A stretch of DNA of 64,000 nucleotides. Origin: Crotalaria pallida. Its lineage: Eukaryota > Streptophyta > Magnoliopsida > Fabales > Fabaceae. The first letter of the stretch is position 1, and every line of letters starts with the position of its first letter. The stretch lies in assembly GCA_037953625.1 (NCBI GenBank), contig CM075652.1:19922501-19986500 (forward strand), given 5' to 3'. Positions 10,712 to 20,944 of the stretch are shown one piece after another. The notes beneath the pieces are model-generated. The model made no database searches. It was not told where the DNA came from and worked only from the letters and a program-made list of their open reading frames with translations. The position numbers and the translations under genes are program-made.

Positions 10712-12400
10712 ATGGCTTCAAACTCTCTGTTTGGAGGTGAAGGGAGTTCTATTAACCGTCCTCCCATGTTTGATGGGGTAGGGTACGCGTATTGGAAAGC
10801 CCGTATGAAAATTTTTATTCAAGGAGTTGGATTAAAAGTTTGGGATGCTGTTGTTAATGGTCCCTATGTTCCTACCTATGTGGTTAATGGTAACACCGTC
10901 GAAAAGCCTATGGCTGAGTGGACGGAGGAGGAGGAACGTAGAGTCCAGTACGACTTGAAAGCGAAAAATATTATAACATCTGCTTTGAGCTATGATGAGT
11001 TTTTCAGGATTTCTACATGCGAGATAGCACAACAGATGTGGGATACACTTGAAGTCACGCATGAAGGTACAACGGAAGTAAAGAGGTCAAGAATCAATAC
11101 ATTGACCGGTGAATATGAATTATTCAGAATGAAAGATGGAGAATCAATCCAAGAGATCCAAAAACGTTTCACAATGATTGTAAATCAACTGACAACATTG
11201 GGGAAGAAATTCACCAATGAGGATCTCATCAACAAAGTCCTAAGATGTTTGGGAAGAGATTGGCAACCCAAGGTGACGACAATTGCTGAATCAAGAAATC
11301 TCTCAACAATGACGTTGGCAACTCTGTTTGGAAAATTACAAGAACACGAAAGTGAACTAAAAAGGTTGGCTCAACATGAAGAAGAGAACAAGAAAGTTAA
11401 AAGTTTGGCATTCAAGGCTGAAGCACCTGCACCAGATAGTGACTCGGACAAAGAATTATTGAATGATGAACACATGAGTTTATTGGTGAAAAAGTTCAGG
11501 AAATTCCTGAGAAAGAAAAATTTCAACAAGAGAGATAACAATAAAAGTGGAGGCTCAACCATCACATGTCATGAGTGTGGCAAGCCTGGTCACATTAGAG
11601 CAGATTGCTATCAATTGAAAAAGAAAGAGAATTCAGAAAAAGGCACCTCGAGTTCAAAGAAGGGAAAGCAAGCATACTTGGCGTGGCTGGACAATGATGG
11701 AAGTTCGGACGAGGATTCAGGCGAACAAGAGGAGACTGCCAACCTATGCTTGATGGCTCACGACAATGAGGTAACTACTAAACTTAACTTTTCTTATGAT
11801 GAATTACAAGAAGCATTTGAAGAATTACATGAGGAATCGATGAGGTTATCCTTATTGGTTTCTCTAGAAAAGAAAAATTCAGCTTCCATTTTAGAAAAGA
11901 GTAAAGAACTTACTAAGGAAAATGATTTTTTGAAAAATCAAAATAAGGAGCTAAATTTGACTTTAAAAAATTCTTCAAACACTTCGTGTAATGACATTAA
12001 ACTTAAAGCTAGTTCTTCTTCTTGTAAATTCTGCAAGGACTTGGTTAAAGAAGTTGAAGATTTAAAAGAAACCCTTGCTAAATTTACAAAAGGTAGAAAT
12101 ACTTTAAATTTAATGTTAGGTAGACAAAAATGTTTCTTTAATAGAGCGGATTTAGGATATCAACCCGGAAGACATCAAAAGAAACTAAGTACCATTTTTG
12201 TCCCTGCCAGTAATCATAAGAAACCTCTTATTATATGTCATATTTGTGGTAAAAAGGGCCATGGTGCACATAAATGCATACACCGAAAAGTGAAGTTCGT
12301 TAAACCGAACAATGAAGCTAGAAGGTGGCATGATTTAAACTATGGCTATACTAACACTCAAGGACCCAAAAAGATATGGGTACCTAAAAAGAAACCTTGA
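10712..12400 (+). CDS. gag: SIRE-1 Gag polyprotein (562 aa)
   Basis: Capsid/nucleocapsid precursor that packages the element's RNA into virus-like particles in the cytoplasm. I chose the ATG at 10712 because the protein then starts MASNSLFGG as in SIRE-2; the GTG nine codons upstream is less likely. The N-terminal third has the copia Gag signature (YWKARMKIFI near residue 30) and the helical UBN2-type region, including a run of Trp/Leu-rich helices to about residue 225. A CCHC zinc knuckle sits at C286-C289-H294-C299 and a second at C509-C512-H517-C522, with a Lys/Glu-rich coiled-coil-like stretch between. The frame is intact. It ends in TGA and stays in frame with the protease beyond; SIRE-2 has the same TGA. 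Confidence 0.9.
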   Translation: MASNSLFGGEGSSINRPPMFDGVGYAYWKARMKIFIQGVGLKVWDAVVNGPYVPTYVVNGNTVEKPMAEWTEEEERRVQYDLKAKNIITSALSYDEFFRISTCEIAQQMWDTLEVTHEGTTEVKRSRINTLTGEYELFRMKDGESIQEIQKRFTMIVNQLTTLGKKFTNEDLINKVLRCLGRDWQPKVTTIAESRNLSTMTLATLFGKLQEHESELKRLAQHEEENKKVKSLAFKAEAPAPDSDSDKELLNDEHMSLLVKKFRKFLRKKNFNKRDNNKSGGSTITCHECGKPGHIRADCYQLKKKENSEKGTSSSKKGKQAYLAWLDNDGSSDEDSGEQEETANLCLMAHDNEVTTKLNFSYDELQEAFEELHEESMRLSLLVSLEKKNSASILEKSKELTKENDFLKNQNKELNLTLKNSSNTSCNDIKLKASSSSCKFCKDLVKEVEDLKETLAKFTKGRNTLNLMLGRQKCFFNRADLGYQPGRHQKKLSTIFVPASNHKKPLIICHICGKKGHGAHKCIHRKVKFVKPNNEARRWHDLNYGYTNTQGPKKIWVPKKKP

Positions 12401-12448
12401 ATTCTTTGCTTGTAGGTTACTCCGGAAGGAAGGAAGGCATGATGGTAC

Positions 12449-15400
12449 TTGGACAGCGGATGCTCAAAACATATGACTGGAGATAAATCCAAATTCTCGC
12501 ATCTCGCGCCTAAGGACCAAGGACATGTGACCTTCGGAGATAACAATCAAGGAAAGATTATCGGAATCGGTAAAATTGGTACACCTCCTAACCCTTGCAT
12601 TGAAAATGTTTTACATGTTGAGGGCCTAAAGCACAACTTGCTAAGCATTAGTCAATTGTGTGATAAGGGCAATAGGGTTATATTTGATTCTGATAGATGT
12701 ATTATCGAGGGAAAAATTGATAATCTTATTAAGCTAATTGCTCGCAGGATAAACAATGTTTATGTTATTGATTTTGATTCAATTCCCTCAAATGATGCGA
12801 AATGTTTATTATCTAAAGAGGATGAATCGTGGCTGTGGCATCGTAGAATAGGTCACATCCACATGGCTCATTTAAATAAAATTTCTTCTAAAAACTTAGT
12901 AGTTGGTTTGCCAAAGCAAAATTTTTCTTTTTCTGAAAATTGTGATCCTTGTTCAAAATCAAAACTCACAAGGGCTACTTTTCCGTCTAAAAATCTTGTT
13001 TCAACTCAAAGGCCCTTGGAACTTTTACATATGGATCTTTTTGGACCGTGTCAAACTAAAAGCTTTGGTGGAAACTATTATTGTTTAGTTATTGTGGATG
13101 ACTATTCTAGGTATACATGGACACTTTTTATTACTCATAAAAATGACGCATTTCATGAATTTAAAAAGCTAGCCAAGATTATTCAAAACCAATTGCATTT
13201 GAGCATTGCATCCATTAAAACTGATCATGGTGGAGAATTTGAAAATCATCTTTTTGAAAAGTTTTGCGAAAAACATGGAGTTAAGCATTATTTTTCCGCT
13301 CCAAGGACTCTAGAGCAAAATGGAGTTGTGGAGAGGAAAAATCGTTCATTAAAAGAGCTTTCTAGAACAATGCTTAATGACATGAATTTGCCTGCATATT
13401 TTTGGGCCGATGCAGTTAGTACAACATGTTATGTTATGAACCGTGTTTTGATTAGGCCTATTTTAAAGAAAACCCCTTATGAGCTGTACAAAGGGAGAAA
13501 ACCAAATATTTCCCATCTTCGAGTTTTTGGATGTAAATGTTTTGTGCATAATAATGGTAGAGAAAATCTAGGAAGTTTTGAGGCTAGAGTTGATGAGGGT
13601 ATATTCCTTGGATATTCTGCTTCGAGCAAAGCTTATAGGATATACAATAAATCTCGTAATACTATTGAAGAATCTATTCATGTATCATTTGACGAATCCG
13701 ATCCCAGAAGGTTGGGAAAGGTATCTGTTAATGACATTTCAGGTATTCTTGGAGATTTATTCATTGATGAGGATGAGGAGCCAAATGCCAAAAGGAAGGA
13801 GCATTCCGAAAGCAATGGAAATTTAGTTGAAAATGTTGAGGAGAAAAATCAAGAACAATCCATGGAACTCAACGCTAATTTGCCTAAGGAATGGAGAACA
13901 TCAAGGCACCATCCTATAGATCAGATTATCGGGGATATCTCAAAAGGTGTAAGTACTCGCAACTCTATTAGCAATCTGTGTAACTTCTTTGCATTTGTTT
14001 CTCAAGTAGAGCCAAAGAATTATTCTGAGGCTATGCTTGATGAGAATTGGCTTTTGGCAATGCAAGAGGAATTAAACCAGTTCGAAAGAAATCAGGTGTG
14101 GGAACTTGTTTCATAGGCCTGAGTCTCATCCGATTATTGGAACTAAGTGGATTTATAAAAATAAACTTGATGAGGCTGGTTTAATTGTTCGAAACAAATC
14201 TAGGCTAGTTGCACAAGGTTACAATCAGGAAGAGGGGATAGATTATGAGGAAACATTTGCCCCTGTTTCTAGGTTGGAAGCCATAAGACTGCTATTAGCA
14301 TTTGCATGTATTCTAGATTTTAAATTATATCAAATGGACGTAAAGAGTGCCTTTCTTAATGGTTTTATAAATGAAGAAGTTTATGTGTGTCAACCTCCTG
14401 GCTTTGAAAGTTATGAACACCCTGATTATGTTTATAAATTGAAAAAGGCTTTGTACGGTCTAAAACAAGCTCCTAGAGCGTGGTACGACCGTCTTAGCAA
14501 TTTTTGTTGGAAAATAACTTTGAAAGAGGGAAGGTTGATAACACACTTTTTATCAAAAAGAAAGGAAAGGACATTCTTTTAGTTCAGATTTATGTTGATG
14601 ACATTATTTTCGGTGCTACTAATGAAATCCTTTGCAAGGAATTTTCTAGTATGATGCAGGAAGAGTTCGAAATGTCTATGATGGGCGAGCTGAACTTTTT
14701 CTTGGGATTACAAATAAAGCAAGCAAAGGACAGAATAGTTATTAGTCAAACCAAATACTGCAAAGAATTACTGAAAAGATTTGGCATGGATAAGGCCAAG
14801 GCAGTAGCGACACCGATAAGCACATCATGTTACTTGGACAAAGACGAAGGAGGTAAATCCGTAGAAATCACAAAGTATCGAGGTATTATCGGATCCCTTC
14901 TATATTTAACGGCAAGTAGGCCGGATATAATGTTTAGTGTGTGTCTTTGTGCCCGGTTCCAGTCGAATCCAAAAGAAACGCACATGGTTTCTGCCAAGCG
15001 AATAATGAAATACTTGTCTGGCACAACTGATATGGGTTTATGGTACCCCAAAGGTTCTTCGTGTAATCTTGTTGGGTATTCTGATTCTGACTTTGTTGGT
15101 TGCAAAGTAGATAGAAAAAGCACTAGCGGCACTTGTCATCTTCTTGGCAATTCATTGGTATCATGGGCTAGTAAGAAGCAGTCTAGTGTTGCCCTATCTA
15201 CAGCTGAGGCTGAATATGTAGCCGCGGGTAGTTGTTGCGCCCAGATTTTATGGTTAAAACAGCAACTCCTAGACTTTGGTGTAAGTCTAGATCACATTCC
15301 TATTAAATGTGATAATACCAGTGCTATTTCTATTACCAAAAACCCAGTGCAACATTCTCGCACGAAGCATATAGAGATTCGACACCATTTTATTCGTGAT

Positions 15401-15544
15401 CATATTCAGAAGGGTGATTGCATTATTGAGTATGTGGATACTTCGCGGCAGTTAGCTGATATCTTTACGAAACCGCTTCCAAAAGAAAATTTCTTTTTTA
15501 TTCGTAGAGAAATTGGTTTAACTTCTTCCTCTCACCTCTTTTGA
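12449..15544 (+). pseudogene. pol: SIRE-1 Pol (protease, integrase, RT, RNase H), broken
   Basis: Copia-type Pol. The protease motif DSGCSKHMTG lies at the start (catalytic Asp codon 12452). An HHCC pre-integrase zinc finger follows (around 12840-12950), then integrase with D at 13034, D at 13223 and E at 13331 (D-D-35-E). RT carries YVDD near 14592, and RNase H the TAEAEYVA and CDNTSA motifs. Breaks: in-frame stops at 12413 and 12440 between Gag and protease (sense codons in SIRE-2), a one-base insertion near 14113 and a one-base loss in a T-run near 14505. The two indels restore frame, so only the N-terminal half of RT is out of frame. The end at 15544 fits the RNase H terminus. No env-like frame follows. 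Confidence 0.9.
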
Positions 15545-15902
15545 ATATGTGAATCTTTTATCTCTCATGTTATTATTGACGCATCTCCTTAGTGTTTCAG
15601 GGGGAGATTACACATCTTTTTGATGATTACAAAAGGGGGAGAGAGATTCTGATATTGGCTAATATATTTGGCTAATATATTCAGGGGGAGATACTCTGAA
15701 GGATGATATTCTGATATCAAAATATATGTTTTTTAAGCATTCATACAGGGGGAGAAAAAATTAATCCATTATATTTCCTGTATTTAGTGATACTAAGGAA
15801 GGTTTTATTATTATATATCTATTTCTGCTTGTATAACACTTGTGATGCACATAATAAAAGAGCATATCAGAATGATTGTTTGTCATCATCAAAAAGGGGG
15901 AG
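15545..15902 (+). other. SIRE-1 3' non-coding region with repeated polypurine tracts
   Basis: About 360 bp between pol and the 3' LTR with five GGGGGAG-type tracts (about 15600, 15635, 15685, 15748 and 15895). The last, AAAAAGGGGGAG, abuts the LTR and is the plus-strand primer site proper. The others could be accessory primers. No env-like ORF. Confidence 0.8.
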
Positions 15903-17662
15903 TGTTGGAAGTCAAGCTGGTTGGAAGGCATGCTTCAAACTCTCTATGGACTTCAAAGTAATGCAAATATATGTTTTGATGATAACAAGCCAACTCAAGT
16001 TCAAGCTCACAAGTGCAAGTCAAGTCTCAAGATTGAAGACTCAAGCAAGCCTAGAATAGAAACCTTCTCCTTAGATCAAATGTAAGGTAATGAAGTTGTA
16101 GTTTACTTAGAAGTTACAAAGCCAACATAGTTTTTCATTTTAGAAGAAAAGAAGAAAACGTGTTTTCTTCATATAAAATGTTTTTCTGCATTTAACCTTA
16201 GTGAAAATACTTGATGTTACAAAACTCTGCATATTTATATGACTGCAAAGGAGAGTAATCGATTATCTCTCAAAGTAATCGATTAACTTTGTTGCATCAT
16301 AGAAAAATCAGAGAAGCTGTAATCGATTAACAAAGCTATTGTAATACTACAAAGCTATTGTAATACTACAAGACAAGTATTACTTATGAAAGTAATCGAT
16401 TACAACAGTCAAGTAATCGATTATAATTGTTGCATCCCATATTTTTCAGAGGCTTTGTAATCGATTACAAGTCTTGTAGTAATCTATTACATGATGTTGC
16501 ATCATATGCAAACCAGAGGCTTAATAATCGATTAACTCATTAGTGTAATCGATTATCATAGTTGCATCATATAATGAACAGGAGTGATGTAATCGATTAA
16601 CTATTCTTAGCCTAATCGATTACATGTTTTTCAAATGTATTTAAGAATTTCTATTTTTGTAGAAATAATCGATTATTCCCTAAAGTAATCGATTACTTCT
16701 TGATTTTTTGAAAAACGTGTCAGAATCATTTTTATTATTTCCTGATTTGTTTTTATATAAAAGATTCTGATATATTTTATAAAATTCGAAAATGATTTTA
16801 ATTTTGAATTATTTCCTTTTTGGTTTTAAGAATCAAATCTTTATTTTATTTCGAAAATCGTTTTGATTTTATTTTGATTTTAAAACTTATTACAAATCTT
16901 TTATTATTCTATTTTGATTTTGTTTTATTAATTCAAAATCGTTTTTGATTCAAAAGAGTTTTTCTTTTTAAATAAAGTCACTCCAACAAGTTTTACGTTA
17001 AGGGATTTTTATTCATTCATTCTCACGTTCTTCATCTTCTTCTTCTTTAAGAGTTCTGGTTTTCATTGTTCTATTTTTTTTAACAAACCTTGTTGGCTGA
17101 GTAAATCCTAAGAGAAACTTCTTTTTCATTATCATAAGAGCATATTGTAGAATCCGTGTTGTGAGAACACAAAAAGCTATTGTAATCACTTTCATTGTAA
17201 TCGTTCTAAACCTTAGTGGTAGGGAGAGAATCCCATAGTTGAACGTTGAGGCGTTCGTAGGGCGAGGAACCCTGTTGTGTGATTGAGGCCCCTAGCGAAC
17301 GGAGGTTCCTAGTAGTGTGAGGGGTGCTCTTGGTTGTAATAGGGTGCGGCTCTATTGCTTGGTTATAAGAACTCTCAGGCGGGTCGCTTGGGGACTGGAC
17401 TAGGCCTTTCGACGGGAAGGCTGAACCAGTATAAAAATCACCGGTGTAAGCTTTTCTATCCCTCTCTCTTTTACTTTCCGCATATTTATTCTTTTACGTT
17501 TCCGCGCTACTCAATTATTATATTATTTCTATCGTTTTCGCGATCCATTTCGAACGTTTAATCTCTCCATCTCAAATCAATTTTTTAATTTATTACGAAT
17601 TTTTCAATACATAATAAAACTCGATTCACCCCCCTCTCGAGATTTTGAGGCCAAAACCAACA
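15903..17662 (+). repeat. SIRE-1 3' LTR (1760 bp)
   Basis: Same termini as the 5' LTR. Palindrome array at 16256-16694 with 12 perfect TAATCGATTA words and one mutated copy (TAATCTATTA near 16479). The block at 16330-16385 differs from the 5' LTR: the segment after the third word is replaced by two tandem copies of AAAGCTATTGTAATACTAC. TATA box at 16754-16763. Confidence 0.93.
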
Positions 17663-17667
17663 ACTTA

Positions 17668-19574
17668 GTAAGATAGCTTAACTTGAGGTTCTATGAATTA
17701 TCCCATAAAATCACACTTTTGTATTTAAGGTAATTAAATTAGTATTAAATTGAAAAAGGTTAATTAAAATGGCACAAGAAAGGTTAAGTTATAATTCAAT
17801 TGATTTTTCACTGCTGTCAGTCTCTAACCGGTTACAACAGATTCTAACCGGTTAGAACCTGCAGCCAAACCAGAATTTCTTTAATGTTTGATGCCATTTT
17901 AATTCCCAATCAAATCCCAAATTCAAAACAGGTTGGGAATAATTCATATGCCTCAAATTGATCTTGTTTTTATATTGAGAGTCTCATAGAACTCAATCTC
18001 AATTGGACTTATTTTTCAAAACCAAATCAATGACATCACTTCCATTACAATATGGAACTCAATTATAAAACCTTAAGTCCATCAACATTCTCAGTTCATA
18101 ATAGATAGATTACAATTAAGTTTGATTAGAAAAGTTCATTGAAAATATTATAAAAATCAATGATTAAATTTTTGGACTTCATTTTCCATGTTTGTCAGTT
18201 CTAACCGGTTACACGATAACCTAACCGGTTAATACATGCAGTACAGAACACTGTTTTGGGATTTTTCATGCTATTTCCCAGTCCACTCATTTCCAATCAA
18301 ATTTAACCATAAACATAGCTTCAATTCCAGGAAATAAACATGTTCCAACACTTGCTTTCATCCAACACACGTGCATTTCAAATACACATATCAAATTGCA
18401 TGAAAAAGGTATAAATAACAACTTAGCATATCAAATTCACATATGCTGAAATATAACACCAATTAGTCATATATTCAGCTTGCATGCACTTATTAAAACT
18501 TGCTCTAAGTCCTGGAACACGGGAAATTGGCCTCCAAGCCTTTAACCTTTAAAGTCTATGCCCTTTATGAGTCTCATGGTGACTCATACCTAAATTCCTA
18601 TTCATTATTCTTATTCTAGTAATTAATTAGCTTCTCCCTTACCTTTGATTCTTGCTTGATGACAATCAACACAGCCACAACAAGATTGACACAGAGACAC
18701 TCCAAAATCACAGATTCTGTTCTCATGCAGAACAGTTTTGGTAGGGTTCAAAAATCAGAGATTTTGACACATGAAAAAGAGAAACAAATTGGGGAAAGTG
18801 GTTAGATTGTGTTCTATGTAACATGCACTACAGAATTGGATAGATTTGAGGTCAAAAGAATACTTGAGCTTACCAAAATCGAAACTCAAAGACAGCTCCA
18901 CGAACTCAAAACCAGTGTTGACAGCTTGAAAGCTTCAACTTCGTGCTTCAATTTCTCCTACCTCAGGAACTCTCAACTCACGATTTTTATATCTATACAA
19001 AGCCCTTGATTTAAGCTTTGTAAAGGTGTATCACTCACACTCAAACTCTCAGAGAACAAGAAGAATTGGAAAAACGGATTCAGGAACCCTAACAGAGCTT
19101 CAACAACTTCAGATAAACAAATGACCCAAAACCTTGATCAATAAGGGCTATTTATAGATCAATTTCATTGCCATGCAGATCGACACGTATTCCCCACTGC
19201 GTTTATGGTTGATTTCGTGGCGATTAACGGATTAATCAAGTGATTACTCATCAAACACACTAACTCAATTTTCTGGGTTCATCGTCTAACCGGTTACAGG
19301 GCACATCTAACCGGTTAGATGCTGTGTAAAATTCAAAAATTCAGTTTTTAATTATTTTCCCTCCAAAAACCTTTCTAATATTATTATTAGGTCTTATTTC
19401 AAGGATTAAACTATAAAAATTATATTTTCACATAATTTACTCATTTAAAATATTTATTATTTAAACGCACATTATTTATATAATTAAACAATTAAAAGAA
19501 AACTTTTTAATTTGGAAAATAAACTTTTATTATATAAATATAAATATTCAAGGGACAAAATTAGGGGTGTTACA
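17668..19574 (-). mobile_element. Chromovirus-type LTR-C, part 2
   Basis: Continuation of the LTR interrupted by SIRE-1. On the minus strand it begins TGTAACACCCC (19574 leftwards), typical of Tekay/Del chromovirus LTRs. It aligns over its length with the LTRs at 47872-50279 and 45880-47866. Features: TAACCGGTTA pairs at 17825/17845, 18202/18222 and 19287/19308; a TATA-type CTATAAATAG (minus) at 19148-19157; a splice-donor-like AAAG/GTAAGG (minus) at about 18642. No internal region remains, so it is a solo or truncated LTR. Confidence 0.82.
19287..19317 (-). promoter_or_regulatory. TAACCGGTTA pair upstream of LTR-C TATA
   Basis: Two perfect TAACCGGTTA words with starts 21 bp apart. The nearer one begins 130 bp from the edge of the TATA-like sequence at 19148-19157 in the minus-strand direction. 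The same geometry is found in LTR-A and in the solo LTR. Confidence 0.75.
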
Positions 19575-20261
19575 ATCAATACTTGACTACATCTAATCTG
19601 ATAGTGATTTGCTATTCAGTACATGCCATGGAGAATTAAAAAGGTGATCAATACTTGACTGCATCTAATCTGATAGTGACTTGCTATTCAGTACATGCCA
19701 TGGAGAATAGACAAATTTGGGACCAGAAAACAGCTTCAGAAGTTGCTGCTCTTATTGTTGGAGATATAGATGGATCGCTTGCTGATAGAGACATTCTCCT
19801 AGAAACACAATCAAAACGACTTCAAAGGATAAATGTCAACCACCCTTCATACCTTGGTCTACAATATCCATTACTTTTTCCATATGGAGAAGATGGATTT
19901 AGGCCAAATATTTCACCATCTGATTTATCAAGTCAAACTAAAAGAAGGAGTTCCGATCATGTTACTGAGGAATGTGGACCAATTAAATGGTCTATGTAAT
20001 GGAACTAGGCTTCAAATAAGAAAAATGGGAAATCATGTGCTTCAATGTCTCATCTTAACTGGAAATAGAGTTGGTGAATTAGTACTTATACCTAGAATGA
20101 CGATGGTTCCAAACAATGAAACACTTCAACTTAAGTTTCAAAGAAGACAGTTTCCAAATAGAGTATCTTTTTAATGAGTTTCAAAATAAAATACCCAAAA
20201 CTTAAATAGAGTATCTTTTTAATGAAATTTTTTTTCTTGTTTAATTCTATCTTTAGAAAAC
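19575..20261 (+). pseudogene. Helitron Rep/helicase remnant
   Basis: Two frames show pieces of a plant Helitron RepHel protein. In one (ending at 19999) is a Rep-associated stretch containing YLGLQYPLLFPYGEDGF. In the other (from about 19935 to 20174) is the C-terminal Pif1-type helicase part with MLLRNVDQLNGLCNGTRL. In an intact protein these lie well over a thousand residues apart, so a large internal deletion joined them, with a frame change. The left end has a tandem duplication: 19575-19638 and 19647-19710 are nearly the same. Another short repeat lies at 20156 and 20202. Non-functional. Confidence 0.8.
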
Positions 20262-20890
20262 TGTAGGGTCTGCCGACCGAATAAGGATTAAGTCTTATAT
20301 AAGAGATTCTTCAAGGACCCCTCCCTCGGTTTACTCAGCACAAACGTCCCTCACTCGGACTCGCTGGTTCCGAGTACAATAAAAGACCAGGCTCGGATTT
20401 GATGGGGCCGAGCCTCGCCAATGGTCTTCAGCCCATCGGCTCGGGACTCCAGGGCCGAGATATAACGTCGGCTGGAAGATAGATTCAGTTACCACAGCTT
20501 CCTATCCCTTCCGCAAATCTCTCCTGGAATCTCGCAACAGCCTAGACATGGGATCGTAAGCTGATCCTATCCAGATTCTAAGAGCATAAACCTCCGATAT
20601 TATCTCACAGAATCCTGGTTCAGCTCAACTCTGGTACAAGGCCCATACGGCCCATATCAGCTTCCTCAAACCCTATAAATAGCTAACTACAGCTAGGGTT
20701 CAGGTACTTACTCTCATCCCTAAGTTGACACTCTGCACACACCTGTTGACTGGGGAAACCCTGCTTTTCCCAACTGGAACTGCAGAAACACCATAAAGTC
20801 ACATATTAACACTTGATCCTCTCTGGGGCTCCTGGTTCCATAATCTTGAGCACTTAGAGGGTTAAGAACATAGTGTTCAAGGACACTACA
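20262..20890 (+). repeat. Tat element 5' LTR (629 bp)
   Basis: Begins TGTAGGGTCTGCC and ends GGACACTACA directly before the PBS. Relatively GC-rich U3 with several inverted CTCGG/CCGAG half-sites between 20300 and 20460, and a TATA box CTATAAATAG near 20674. Confidence 0.8.
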
Positions 20891-20891
20891 T

Positions 20892-20909
20892 TGACGCCAT
20901 CTGTGGGAA
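20892..20909 (+). other. Tat element primer binding site
   Basis: TGACGCCATCTGTGGGAA follows the LTR by one base. It resembles the TGGCGCCGTCTGTGGG site of Tat elements with a G-to-A change in the first triplet. Confidence 0.65.
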
Positions 20910-20944
20910 ACGAATAATCAGTATCCCCACCACTCACCGCACTA

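Larger units (their letters stand above)
8929..17662 (+). mobile_element. SIRE/Maximus-like Ty1-copia retrotransposon (SIRE-1), complete with TSD
   Basis: An 8.73-kb element bounded by TGTTGG...CCAACA LTRs and a perfect TSD ACTTA (8924-8928, 17663-17667), inserted into chromovirus LTR-C. Order is LTR, initiator-Met-type PBS, gag, protease-integrase-RT-RNase H (copia order), repeated polypurine tracts, LTR. It lacks the env-like ORF known from soybean SIRE1. LTRs differ by roughly ten substitutions plus one replaced block, so the insertion is young. It is nevertheless defective: pol has two frame breaks and extra stops precede protease. Confidence 0.93.
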
